This document shows, in pieces, positions 18,736-27,035 of a DNA stretch of 64,000 nt (positions are counted from its first letter, which is position 1; every line of letters starts with the position of its first letter). The stretch is from Pseudomonas paraeruginosa PA7 (GTDB lineage: Bacteria > Pseudomonadota > Gammaproteobacteria > Pseudomonadales > Pseudomonadaceae): NCBI RefSeq assembly GCF_000017205.1, contig NC_009656.1, positions 4,840,001-4,904,000 of the forward strand. Direction: 5' to 3'. The position numbers were made by a program, and so were the translations under genes. The notes under the pieces are model-generated. The model was given only the letters and a program-made list of their open reading frames with translations, was not told the origin of the DNA and ran no database searches.

Positions 18736-21700
18736 ATGGGTGCATCAGAACGATCCACGAACGACCCTTCCGAGCTGCAACCCTGCGGTCTGCCTGCCGC
18801 CGCTCCCTCTCGAAAAAACCGCCTGCGCCAACGCCTGATGCTGCTCGGCTTCGCCTTGCCGATCCTCGGCGCGGTGGGCATCGTGGTACTTCACGAAGCG
18901 CACACTTCGCGCCTGCAGGCGCGCGAGCTGGCACGCTACGCCGCGACCCTGGACTACGCGGTGGGCCAGGGACCCAGCGAGGCCATCCGGTTCCCGGAGG
19001 ACGGCCCGTTCGACCGCCGCCTCGGCTACCAGTTGCTGCCGTCCTTCATGCAGCGCCTGTACGACCGCGACTACACCATCACCCGCCAGGCGCGCTTCTC
19101 CCCGGCGCTGATGCGCTACGCCGAACACCGGCTGTTCCCGCCCTACGCGGAGAAGCCCCAGGCCGGGCTGGACATAGCCGACTGCCGCGGCGTGCCGATC
19201 TACGACTTCCGTTATCCGCAACGGCGCTACGCGAACTTCGCCAGCCTGCCGCCGCTGGCGGTGCAGAGCCTGCTGTTCATCGAGAACCGCGACCTGCTCG
19301 ATCATGAGCGCCCCTACCTCAACCCGGCGGTGGACTGGGGCCGCTTCACCCAGGCGGCGCTGTCGCAGGTCGGCAGGATGCTCGGCTTCAGCGCGCACTC
19401 CTCCGGCGGCAGCACCCTGGCGACCCAGATCGAAAAGTACCGCCACTCTTCCGAGGGCCGCACCACCAGCATCGGCGACAAGCTGCGGCAGATGTTCTCG
19501 GCCAGCGTGCGCAGCTATCGCGAAGGCCCGGCGAACTTCGCCGCGCGCCAGGGCATCGTGCTCACCTACCTGAACTCGGTGCCGCTGTCGGCGGCGCCGG
19601 GCTACGGCGAGGTCACCGGCCTGGCCGACGGCCTGTGGGTCTGGTACGGCGCCGATTACCGGCAGGTCGGCGCGGCCCTCGACGGCAAGGCCGGACTGGC
19701 CGCCCAGGGCCTGGCCCTGCGCCAGGTGCTGGCGCTGATGATCGCCCACCGGCGGCCTTCCTTCTACCTGGCGCCGCGCGGCCGCGACGAGCTGAACCGG
19801 ATGACCGACAGCCACCTGCGGGTGCTGGCCCAGGCGGGCATCATCGAGGCACCGCTACGCGACGCGGCGCTGGCGCAGAAGCTGGCGTTCCGCGACTCGC
19901 GCAGCCAGCCGACGGTACAACCGCTGCCGACCAACAAGGGCGTGACCCTGGCGCGTACCCGCCTGGCCGGGATGCTCGGCGTGCCGCTGTACGACCTCGA
20001 CCGTCTCGACCTGCGGGCCAATACCACCCTCCAGCACGAGTTGCAGGAAAGCGTCAGCGCCTACCTGCAGAAACTCGCCGACCCGGACTACGCCGCCCAG
20101 CTCGGCCTGATCGGCGAACGCCTGCTGACCCCGAGCTCGACCGGCGCGGTGCGCTACAGCTTCACCCTGTTCGAACGCACGCCGAGCGGCAACCAGGTGC
20201 GGGTGCAGACCGACAACACCGACCAGCCCTTCGACATCAACGAAGGCAGCAAGCTGGAGCTGGGCTCCACCGCCAAGCTGCGGGTGCTGGCCAGCTACCT
20301 GGAGAGCGTCGCGCAGATCCACCGCGACTATGGCGGCATGAGCGTCGCTGAGCTGCGCAAGGTGGAAGTGGAGCCGCTCGATTTCATCCTCCGCTGGGGC
20401 ATCGACTACCTGATGGCCAGCCGCGACCGCGATCTTTCCGCGATGCTCCAGGCGGCCATGGAACGGCGCTATTCGGCCAGCCCCTACGAGAGCTTCTTCA
20501 CCGGCGGCGGGCTGCACACCTTCAACAACTTCCGCAAGGAAGACAACGGCCGCCGGCCGATGCTGCTGGAAGCCCTGCGCGAATCGATCAACCTGCCCTT
20601 CGTGCGCCTGCTGCGCGACCTGATCCGCCACGACATCTACCAGAACGCCGGGAGCAAGGTGCAATTGCTGGCCGACGACAAGGACCCGCGCCGCGCCGAC
20701 TACCTCGACCGTTTCGTCGACAAGGAAAGCCAGGTCTACCTGCGCCGCTTCTGGGTCAAGTACCGCGACAAGGACGCCAACCAGCGCCTGGAGACCTTTC
20801 TCGACGGCCTGCGTCCCTGGCCGGTGCGTCTGGCTGCGATCCATCGCTACCTGCGGCCGCAGGCCGACCTGGCGAGCTTCAGCGCCTTCCTCCGCGAACG
20901 CCTGCCCCGCGGCAGCCTGACCGACAAGCGCGCCGCCGAGCTGTACCAGCGCTACGGCCCGGGCAAGTTCAACCTCAACGACCAGGGCTACGTCGCCCGC
21001 GTGCACCCGCTGGAGCTATGGCTGCTCGGCTACCTGCAGAAGCAGCCGCAGGCGACTTTCGGCGAGGCGGTGGCGGCCAGCGGAGCCGAGCGCAAGGAGG
21101 TCTACGGCTGGCTGTTCAAGTCGCGGCACAAGAACGCCCGCGACAAGCGCATCCGCATCCTGCTGGAGGTGGAGGCCTTCCTCGACCTGCACCAGCAGTG
21201 GAAGAAGCTCGGCTATCCCTTCGATCACCTGGTGCCGTCCTACGCCACCGCCCTGGGCAGCTCCGGCGACCGCCCGGCGGCGCTGGCCGAACTGATGGGG
21301 ATCATCGTCAACGACGGCGTGCGCATGCCGACCCTGCGCCTGGAGCACCTCGACTTCGCCCTGGGTACGCCCTACGAGACGCGCTTCGCGCCGGAAGCCA
21401 CCCTCGGCCAGCGGGTGATGACCTCGGAAGTCGCCACCACCCTGCGCAACGCGCTGTCCCAGGTGGTCGACGCCGGCACCGCGCGACGCCTGCAAGGCAC
21501 CTTCAGCCGTCCGGACGGCGCGCCGCTGGTGATGGGCGGCAAGACCGGCACCGGCGACAACCGCCTGCAGACCTTCAGCGCCGGCGGCCAGGTGCGCAGC
21601 TCGAAGGCGCTGAACCGCACCGCCACTTTCGTCTTCTACATCGGCCCGCGGCACTTCGGTACCCTCACCGCCTACGTCGATGGCAGCGAGTCGAGCCAGT

Positions 21701-21831
21701 TCAAGTTCACCTCGGCCCTGCCGGTGCAGGTGCTCAAGGGCATGGCGCCGATCCTCCGGGACTACCTCGACCCGCGCACCGCCACGCGCTGCCAGGTGCC
21801 ATTGGCGCCGCAACAGATCGGCCGCCTGTAG
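18736..21831 (+). CDS. Unusual bimodular (class A) penicillin-binding protein / GT51 transglycosylase
   Basis: About 1031 residues (ATG 18736; an ATG at 18706 in the same frame is equally plausible). After a basic cytoplasmic tail there is one membrane anchor, LMLLGFALPILGAVGIVVLH. The GT51 transglycosylase domain shows FIENRDLLDH, with the catalytic Glu near residue 182, GGSTLATQIEKYRHS, and YLNSVPLSAAPGYGE. Transpeptidase motifs appear as S-T-A-K (Ser about residue 511), a possible S-I-N (in ESINLPFVRLL) and K-T-G in MGGKTGTGDN near residue 936. About 425 residues separate STAK and KTG, far more than in PBP1a/1b; the extra segment is charged and helical. It is thus a periplasmic peptidoglycan polymerase candidate of a divergent subfamily. 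It converges on the ATPase gene with a four-base gap. Confidence 0.8.
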   Translation: MGASERSTNDPSELQPCGLPAAAPSRKNRLRQRLMLLGFALPILGAVGIVVLHEAHTSRLQARELARYAATLDYAVGQGPSEAIRFPEDGPFDRRLGYQLLPSFMQRLYDRDYTITRQARFSPALMRYAEHRLFPPYAEKPQAGLDIADCRGVPIYDFRYPQRRYANFASLPPLAVQSLLFIENRDLLDHERPYLNPAVDWGRFTQAALSQVGRMLGFSAHSSGGSTLATQIEKYRHSSEGRTTSIGDKLRQMFSASVRSYREGPANFAARQGIVLTYLNSVPLSAAPGYGEVTGLADGLWVWYGADYRQVGAALDGKAGLAAQGLALRQVLALMIAHRRPSFYLAPRGRDELNRMTDSHLRVLAQAGIIEAPLRDAALAQKLAFRDSRSQPTVQPLPTNKGVTLARTRLAGMLGVPLYDLDRLDLRANTTLQHELQESVSAYLQKLADPDYAAQLGLIGERLLTPSSTGAVRYSFTLFERTPSGNQVRVQTDNTDQPFDINEGSKLELGSTAKLRVLASYLESVAQIHRDYGGMSVAELRKVEVEPLDFILRWGIDYLMASRDRDLSAMLQAAMERRYSASPYESFFTGGGLHTFNNFRKEDNGRRPMLLEALRESINLPFVRLLRDLIRHDIYQNAGSKVQLLADDKDPRRADYLDRFVDKESQVYLRRFWVKYRDKDANQRLETFLDGLRPWPVRLAAIHRYLRPQADLASFSAFLRERLPRGSLTDKRAAELYQRYGPGKFNLNDQGYVARVHPLELWLLGYLQKQPQATFGEAVAASGAERKEVYGWLFKSRHKNARDKRIRILLEVEAFLDLHQQWKKLGYPFDHLVPSYATALGSSGDRPAALAELMGIIVNDGVRMPTLRLEHLDFALGTPYETRFAPEATLGQRVMTSEVATTLRNALSQVVDAGTARRLQGTFSRPDGAPLVMGGKTGTGDNRLQTFSAGGQVRSSKALNRTATFVFYIGPRHFGTLTAYVDGSESSQFKFTSALPVQVLKGMAPILRDYLDPRTATRCQVPLAPQQIGRL

Positions 21832-21835
21832 CGGT

Positions 21836-22999
21836 TCAGCGCACCGGCCAGTACCAGGCCGGCCGGTCGAGTTCGCGCAGGCCCTGCACGCGGGTTTCGC
21901 CGAAGTCCTTCTCCAGCCCCAGCGCATGGCATTCCGGCTGTTCTTCGAGCGCCGCGATCAGCCGCGCGGCGTGCGACACCACCAGCACCTGGGAGCGTTG
22001 CGCGGCCTGGCCGACCAGGCGCCCCAGAGCCGGCAGCAGGTCGGGGTGCAGGCTGGTTTCCGGTTCGTTGAGCACCAGCAGCGCCGGCGGCCTCGGCGAC
22101 AGCAGCGCGGCGACCCACAGCAGGTAGCGCAGGGTGCCATCCGACAGCTCCGCGGTGCGCAGCGGCCGCAGCAGGCCGGGCTGTTCGATCAGCATCTCGA
22201 AGCGCCCGCCCGGGTTGTCGATGTGCAGGCGGCTGCCGGGAAAGGCGTCGTCCACCGCCTCGTCCAGCGCCGCCGCGTCGCCGATCTCGCGGATGGTCTG
22301 CAGGGCCGCGGCCAGGTCGGCGCCGTCGGCGCCGAGCACCGGGGTATGGGTGCCGATCTGCGGGCGCCGCGCCGGCGCCTCGGCGTCGCTGCGGAAATGG
22401 TCGTAGAAGCGCCAGGAGCGGATCCGCTCGCGCAGGCCGAGCAGTTCCGGCACCTGTCGCGGATCCACCGCCGCGCCCAGCATGCTGTCGAAGCTGGCGA
22501 GGTGCTGCGCCACTACCTCCCAGCGACCGCCACCACCGCGTGTACGCAACAGCGGCCCGCGACGGTCGACGAGGACATTGGCCGGGCGCAGGAACGGGCC
22601 GGCCCAGATGCATTCGCGCTTGATCACCGGATCGAGGCCGAACTTGCTCTGGCTTGGCTGCGGCAGGCCGAGATCGATGCAATAGCCGAAATCCTCCCCG
22701 GCGAAACCCAGGCGCAGGTTCACCGACTGCCTGCGCACGCTGCCCTCGATCGGCTGCGCGCCGCTGCGCATGGCCCGGCTGATGTCCTCCGGCCCCGCCC
22801 ACAGGGTCGACTGCAGGCCGCCCTCGCGCGCCAGCGACGGAATCACTTCGCCGCGCGCGCTGTCCGCCAGCAGGCGCAGGGCACGGTAGACGTTGGACTT
22901 GCCGGCGCCATTGGCGCCGGTGATCAGGTTCAGGCGCCGCAGCGGCATCACCAGGTCGCGCAGGGTACGGTAGTTGGACACCGCCAGGGTGGTCAGCAT
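21836..22999 (-). CDS. AAA ATPase, SMC/RecF/OLD-like (AAA_21 type)
   Basis: 387 residues. It begins MLTTLAVSNYRTLRDLVMPL and has a Walker A, GANGAGKSN, near residue 28, the pattern of RecF/OLD-like ATPases that start with a beta-strand resembling the SMC head. The C-terminal half carries the ABC-type signature ELSDGTLRYL near residue 287, Walker B LLVLNEPETSLHPDLL near 313, and the switch-His region VLVVSHAARLI. There is no TOPRIM or nuclease domain, so it is not an OLD nuclease. Known relatives act in DNA repair or as ATPase partners of defence effectors, but no effector adjoins it here. It is the last gene of a probable azoreductase - SMR transporter - ATPase operon (55-bp gap). Confidence 0.8.
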   Translation of the reverse strand: MLTTLAVSNYRTLRDLVMPLRRLNLITGANGAGKSNVYRALRLLADSARGEVIPSLAREGGLQSTLWAGPEDISRAMRSGAQPIEGSVRRQSVNLRLGFAGEDFGYCIDLGLPQPSQSKFGLDPVIKRECIWAGPFLRPANVLVDRRGPLLRTRGGGGRWEVVAQHLASFDSMLGAAVDPRQVPELLGLRERIRSWRFYDHFRSDAEAPARRPQIGTHTPVLGADGADLAAALQTIREIGDAAALDEAVDDAFPGSRLHIDNPGGRFEMLIEQPGLLRPLRTAELSDGTLRYLLWVAALLSPRPPALLVLNEPETSLHPDLLPALGRLVGQAAQRSQVLVVSHAARLIAALEEQPECHALGLEKDFGETRVQGLRELDRPAWYWPVR

Positions 23000-23054
23000 G
23001 GCTGCTCTCGAAGGAACGGAAACGCCGCCGATTGTAGGCCAAACGCCGCCTCCC

Positions 23055-23360
23055 TTACTTGAGCCCGGCCACCCCGGCGACGATCAACCCGACCGAGATC
23101 AGCTTCACCGCCGTCAGGCTCTCGCCGAGCAGGAGCACGCCGAGGAACACCGTGCCCAGCGAGCCGATCGCGGTCCAGATCGGATAGGCGACGCTGACCG
23201 GCAGTTCGCGCAGCGCCAGGGTCAGGAAATAGATCCCGCCGAGCGCCGCGACCAGCGTCAGCAGCGACGGCCAGAGCCTGCCGAAGCCGTTGGAGAACTT
23301 CATGCCCATGGCGAAGGCGACCTCGAAGGCCGCCGCCACCAGCAGATGGAACCAGGCCAT
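23055..23360 (-). CDS. Small multidrug resistance (SMR) transporter, SugE/Gdx-like
   Basis: 101 residues and four membrane helices, the standard SMR size. Glu13 in VAAAFEVAFAMGMKFSNGF is the essential membrane glutamate of the family. The WTAIGSLGTVFLGVLLLGE segment near residue 62 is the helix-3 packing motif. The Lys-Phe-Ser in helix 1 (MGMKFSNGF) resembles the SugE/Gdx branch, whose characterised members export guanidinium, rather than QacE/EmrE drug pumps. No guanidine riboswitch is visible just upstream; instead the gene starts nine bases after the azoreductase stop. Substrate is therefore uncertain. Confidence 0.82.
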   Translation of the reverse strand: MAWFHLLVAAAFEVAFAMGMKFSNGFGRLWPSLLTLVAALGGIYFLTLALRELPVSVAYPIWTAIGSLGTVFLGVLLLGESLTAVKLISVGLIVAGVAGLK

Positions 23361-23369
23361 GGCGCCTCC

Positions 23370-24008
23370 TCAGATCGACCGCGCCAGCGCCAGCAGCCGC
23401 TGTTCCGCCTCGGCGCAGGAGTCGGCGAAGGACTTGCCGCCGGACTCCTCGCCCTCCGCCGCGACCACCGTGACCTGGTCGATGCCGATGAACCCCAGCG
23501 CGGTGCGCAGCCAGGGATCGGCGTGGTTCATCGCCTGGTTCTCACCGCCCGGCCCGAAGCCGTGGCCGCCGCGACTGGTGACGATCAGCGCCCTTTTCCC
23601 ATGTACCAGCGGCCGGTACTGGCCGACGCCATTGTCGAGGACGAAATCGAAGGTCACTCCGAGGCGCACGATCTGGTCGATCCAGGCCTTCAGGCCGCTG
23701 GGCACGCTGAAGTTGTACATCGGCGTGGAGATCACCAGCAGGTCGCTGTCGAGCAGTTCGCCCACCAGTTGGTCGCTCAGCGCCAGGTCGGCCCGCATCG
23801 CCAGCGAACGCTGTTCCGGCTGGGGATGGAAGGCGGCGGCGACGAAAGCCTCGCTGACCGCCGGCACCAAAGCCCGGCCGACTTCGCGGCGGGTCGAGCG
23901 GGCCTGTGGATGGGCCTGCTGGTAGGCATCGAGGAAAGCTTCGGCCAGGCGCCGCGACTGCGAGCGCTCGCCCCTCGGGCTGGCATGGACAACAAGAACT
24001 CTACTCAT
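23370..24008 (-). CDS. azoR: FMN-dependent NADH azoreductase / quinone reductase AzoR
   Basis: 212 residues of the flavodoxin-like AzoR family, which reduces quinones, azo dyes and nitroaromatics by two-electron transfer using FMN. The N terminus [20 protein letters not shown] contains the FMN phosphate-binding loop (SPRGERSQS). [20 protein letters not shown] near residue 93 is the second flavin-binding segment, and [13 protein letters not shown] near 141 binds the isoalloxazine ring. I took the ATG at 24008 since AAGGAGAT precedes it. The gene opens an operon with an SMR exporter and an ATPase, and lies opposite a LysR regulator with a palindromic intergenic region. Confidence 0.9.
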   Translation of the reverse strand: MSRVLVVHASPRGERSQSRRLAEAFLDAYQQAHPQARSTRREVGRALVPAVSEAFVAAAFHPQPEQRSLAMRADLALSDQLVGELLDSDLLVISTPMYNFSVPSGLKAWIDQIVRLGVTFDFVLDNGVGQYRPLVHGKRALIVTSRGGHGFGPGGENQAMNHADPWLRTALGFIGIDQVTVVAAEGEESGGKSFADSCAEAEQRLLALARSI

Positions 24009-24068
24009 CTGTATCTCCTTGGATTCGGCTAGACTCGAAGCACCTTGCGGCCCTTCGCTTGCAGGCAA

Positions 24069-24109
24069 AACTATTGGCGGCGAGGGCCGTCGACAAATGA
24101 GCAATAGTT
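24069..24109. promoter_or_regulatory. Inverted repeat AACTATTG-N25-CAATAGTT between azoR and lysR
   Basis: Perfect 8-base arms at 24069-24076 and 24102-24109 lie in the 137-bp divergent region. This fits a paired binding arrangement for the divergent LysR regulator, controlling azoR and itself. Inferred from symmetry and position. Confidence 0.5.
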
Positions 24110-24114
24110 GTTCC

Positions 24115-24133
24115 GGATGAATTGAATTCATCC
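24115..24133. promoter_or_regulatory. Perfect palindrome GGATGAATT-G-AATTCATCC
   Basis: Nine-base arms with a one-base centre sit immediately upstream of the LysR ribosome site. It could be an autoregulatory operator or fold into a hairpin in the 5' leader of the LysR mRNA. Confidence 0.5.
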
Positions 24134-24145
24134 ATGGAGATTCCA

Positions 24146-25063
24146 ATGTTCGCTTCCCTGCCGCTGACCGCGCTGCGCACCTTCGAATCGGCGGCCCGCC
24201 AGTCGAGCTTCAAGGCCGCCGCCGAGGAGCTTTCGGTGACGCCGACCGCCGTCTCCCACCAGATCCGTTCGCTGGAAGCCTGTCTCGGCGTTCCGCTGTT
24301 CCAGCGCCTGCCACGGCAGGTGCGCCTGACCGACTGCGGCGAACGGCTGTTCCGCAGCCTGCACGGGGCGCTGCTGGAGATTTCGCAGAGCGTCGACACG
24401 CTGCGTCCGCAGCGCAGCGGCGGCAACCTGACGGTTTCCACCACGCCGGCCTTCGCCGCCCTCTGGCTGGTGCCGCGCCTCGGCCGCTTCTATGCCGCCC
24501 ACCCGCAGATCAACCTGCGCCTGGACACCAACTGCGAAGTCCTCGACCTGCACCAGGACGCCAGCATCGACCTGGTGATCCGCTACAGCCTCGACGACTA
24601 CCCGAACTTCTACGGCCTCTGCCTGTTCGACGAATGCTTCGCGGTCTACGGCTCGCCAGCCCAGGTCGCCCTGGCCGCGGAGCAGCGGCCGACCCTGATC
24701 AGCGTGCGCTGGCACAACTCCAGGCTCTACGCCCATGGCTGGGAAGCCTGGTGCGCGCAGGCCGGCGAGAGCTGGATGCAAGGCCGACCGGTGGTCCGCC
24801 AGTACGACGAGGAGCACTATGCCCTGCAGGCGGCCATCGCCGGCCAGGGACTGGTGCTGGCCAGTTCGATCCTGGTTTCGGAAAGCGTCGCCAGCGGCCT
24901 GCTGCAATCCTACAGGCCGGAGATCAGCGTCGACGGCGCCGGCTACAGCGCGCTGTGCGTGCCCGGACGGGAACGTCATCCACCGGTGAAGGCATTCTTC
25001 GAATGGCTGAGGCTGGAGGCACGACAGTCGGGACACGCTTGCCGGCTGGAGCGGGACGCCTGA
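24146..25063 (+). CDS. LysR-family transcriptional regulator (GcvA-like)
   Basis: 305 residues. The start at 24146 is chosen because GGAG lies six bases before it; earlier in-frame TTG and ATG codons fall within the palindrome. The N-terminal helix-turn-helix reads [20 protein letters not shown] then [20 protein letters not shown], the GcvA/TrpI-like branch, followed by [18 protein letters not shown]. The remainder is the periplasmic-binding-protein-like effector domain ([20 protein letters not shown], then INLRLDTN). The ligand is unknown; the probable target is the divergent azoR operon. Confidence 0.88.
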   Translation: MFASLPLTALRTFESAARQSSFKAAAEELSVTPTAVSHQIRSLEACLGVPLFQRLPRQVRLTDCGERLFRSLHGALLEISQSVDTLRPQRSGGNLTVSTTPAFAALWLVPRLGRFYAAHPQINLRLDTNCEVLDLHQDASIDLVIRYSLDDYPNFYGLCLFDECFAVYGSPAQVALAAEQRPTLISVRWHNSRLYAHGWEAWCAQAGESWMQGRPVVRQYDEEHYALQAAIAGQGLVLASSILVSESVASGLLQSYRPEISVDGAGYSALCVPGRERHPPVKAFFEWLRLEARQSGHACRLERDA

Positions 25064-25081
25064 GTCGCGCGACGAGATGGG

Positions 25082-25107
25082 GGCAACGCGGCCGCCGTTA
25101 TCCGTCC
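25082..25107. repeat. Degenerate copy of the dispersed ..TTATCCGYCC hairpin repeat
   Basis: GGCAACGCGGCC then GCCGTTATCCGTCC resembles the small hairpin repeats elsewhere in the window, but the arms pair poorly. Low-confidence relic. Confidence 0.3.
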
Positions 25108-25130
25108 TGCGCGGCCAGGCGCAGACGCCG

Positions 25131-25169
25131 GAAAAAACGACGGCCCGCACCTTGCGGGGCGGGCCGTCG
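25131..25169 (-). terminator. Rho-independent terminator of putP
   Basis: On the minus strand an 11-bp stem (CGACGGCCCGC with GCGGGCCGTCG, 25138-25169) is followed by TCGTTTTTTCC. It stands 36 bases past the putP stop codon. Confidence 0.85.
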
Positions 25170-25204
25170 CGATGGGCGGGCGCTTCACGCGCCCGCAGGC
25201 TCGA

Positions 25205-26725
25205 TCAGCGCTGGGTTACCGGAGCGGCGGCCCCTTGGTGCGCCTCGCGGTACTCCTGCTCCGCATCGTCGAAGCGCTTGAGCATGCTCGTCGAAGGCGC
25301 CTTGCCGACCAGGCTGAAGACGACGATGGCGACGCTGGCGAAGAGGAAGCCGGGGATGATCTCGTACAGGCCGGTCCAGCCCAGCAGGTTCTTCCACAGG
25401 ATCACCGTCACCGCGCCGACGATCATGCCGGCCAGCGCGCCGTTGCGGGTCATCCGCTTCCACAGCAGGGAGAACAGCACCAGCGGGCCGAAGGCGGCGC
25501 CGAAGCCGGCCCAGGCATAGGACACCAGGCCGAGCACGCGGTTTTCCGGGTTGGATGCCAGCCAGATGGCGATCACCGCCACCAGCAGCACCATGGCGCG
25601 GCCGACCCAGACCAGTTCCAGCTGGCTGGCGCCCTTGCGCAGGAAGGCCTTGTAGAAGTCCTCGGTGAGCGCCGAGGAGCAGACCAGCAGCTGGCAGCTC
25701 AGGGTGCTCATCACCGCGGCGAGGATGGCGGACAGCAGCACGCCGGCGACCCACGGGTTGAACAGGATCTTGGCCAGTTCGATGAACACCCGCTCGGGGT
25801 TCTCGCCGACCGCTCCGGCCTGCTCCGGATGCGCCTGGAAGTAGGCGATGCCGAAGAAGCCAACGGCCACGGCGCCGCCGAGGCAGAGGATCATCCAGGT
25901 CATGGAGATGCGGCGCGCGGCCGGGATCGATTTCACCGAGTCGGCGGCCATGAAGCGCGCCAGGATGTGCGGCTGGCCGAAGTAGCCCAGGCCCCAGGCC
26001 ATCAGCGAGATCACACCGATGAAGGAGGCGCCCTTGAGCATGTCGAAGCTGGTCGCGTCCTTCAGCTCGATGGCGGTGAAGGTCGGCTCGACGCCGCCGG
26101 TGGCGATCATCACGATCACCGGGGTGAGGATCAGCGCGAAGATCATCAGCGAGGCCTGCACGGTGTCGGTCCAGCTCACCGCGAGGAAGCCGCCGATGAA
26201 GGTGTAGGCGATGGTCGCCGCGGCGCCGGCCCACAGCGCGGTCTCGTAGGAGAGGCCGAAGGTGCTCTCGAACAGGCGCGCGCCGGCGACGATGCCCGAG
26301 GCGCAGTAGATGGTGAAGAACACCAGGATCACCAGGGCCGAGAAGATCCGCAGCAGGCGGCTGTTGTCCTCGAAGCGGTTGGTGAAGTAGTCGGGCAGGG
26401 TCAGCGCGTTGCCGTTGTGCTCGGTCTGCACCCGCAGGCGGCCGGCGACGAACAGCCAGTTGAGGTAGGCGCCGACGATCAGGCCGATGGCGATCCAGCT
26501 TTCGGACAGGCCGGACAGGTACACCGCGCCGGGCAGGCCCATCAGCAGCCAGCCGCTCATGTCGGAGGCGCCGGCGGACAGCGCCGTGACGAAGCTGCCG
26601 AGGCTGCGGCCGCCGAGGATGTAGTCGGAGAAGTTGTTGGTGGAGCGATATGCCGCCAGGCCGATCAGGACCATGGCCGCGATGTAGATCACGAAGGTGA
26701 TCAGCGTGGGCGTATTGACACTCAT
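25205..26725 (-). CDS. putP: Sodium/proline symporter PutP
   Basis: 506 residues with about thirteen helices, a member of the sodium:solute symporter family. It starts MSVNTPTLITFVIYIAAMVL and carries the helix-2 signature SAGASDMSGWLLMGLPGAVY, which in PutP supplies sodium- and proline-binding residues. The family motif lies further along (YCASGIVAGARLFESTFGLSY and AYTFIGGFLAVSWTDTVQA). Length and sequence match E. coli PutP. The start at 26725 has GGGGAG before it. It follows putA in the same direction after 310 bases, which contain its own promoter-like sequence, so it can be transcribed independently. Confidence 0.95.
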   Translation of the reverse strand: MSVNTPTLITFVIYIAAMVLIGLAAYRSTNNFSDYILGGRSLGSFVTALSAGASDMSGWLLMGLPGAVYLSGLSESWIAIGLIVGAYLNWLFVAGRLRVQTEHNGNALTLPDYFTNRFEDNSRLLRIFSALVILVFFTIYCASGIVAGARLFESTFGLSYETALWAGAAATIAYTFIGGFLAVSWTDTVQASLMIFALILTPVIVMIATGGVEPTFTAIELKDATSFDMLKGASFIGVISLMAWGLGYFGQPHILARFMAADSVKSIPAARRISMTWMILCLGGAVAVGFFGIAYFQAHPEQAGAVGENPERVFIELAKILFNPWVAGVLLSAILAAVMSTLSCQLLVCSSALTEDFYKAFLRKGASQLELVWVGRAMVLLVAVIAIWLASNPENRVLGLVSYAWAGFGAAFGPLVLFSLLWKRMTRNGALAGMIVGAVTVILWKNLLGWTGLYEIIPGFLFASVAIVVFSLVGKAPSTSMLKRFDDAEQEYREAHQGAAAPVTQR

Positions 26726-26747
26726 AGGGACTCCCCTATTGCTTGTT

Positions 26748-26776
26748 TTTATCCGGGCCCTTGCGTGTGCAAGCAA
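26748..26776 (-). promoter_or_regulatory. Candidate sigma-70 promoter of putP
   Basis: On the minus strand TTGCTT (26776-26771), a 17-base spacer and GATAAA (26753-26748) lie just before putP, giving a short leader with the GGGGAG ribosome site. The match to consensus is moderate. Confidence 0.4.
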
Positions 26777-27004
26777 CGGGTAGCGGGCCCTTGGTTGGCA
26801 GAATGGCGCTTGTGGCGTCACTCCGTGAGTGCTTGCCGGAGCAAGCCGGAAACGCGGGTGGCCTCAAACGAGTCCGAACAGGCCCACGCCTCACGATCCC
26901 TCCCCTGTCGGGCAGGGAAAATCGTCCTTTATGGTCCGTTCCGGGCACGCACCGGAACGGCGGTCATTTCCACGGTGCCCGCCACGGCGGACCCCGGAAA
27001 CCGA

Positions 27005-27026
27005 CCCGGGCGCCAAGGCGCCCGGG
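27005..27026 (-). terminator. Hairpin downstream of putA
   Basis: CCCGGGCGCC-AA-GGCGCCCGGG is a perfect 10-bp stem nine bases beyond the putA stop codon, followed on the minus strand by TCGGTTTCC. The weak T-run suggests partial termination. Confidence 0.65.
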
Positions 27027-27035
27027 AACGGAGTA

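Larger units (their letters stand above)
26726..27035. other. 310-bp putA-putP intergenic region
   Basis: It contains, in the direction of transcription, the putA terminator-like hairpin (27005-27026) and the candidate putP promoter (26748-26776). The rest shows no ORF with a good start and no obvious repeat. Confidence 0.5.

Noticed and set aside
24122..24145. Upstream TTG/ATG starts for the LysR gene
   Set aside because: They fall within the palindrome and lack a spaced ribosome site; GGAG at 24136-24139 fits the ATG at 24146.
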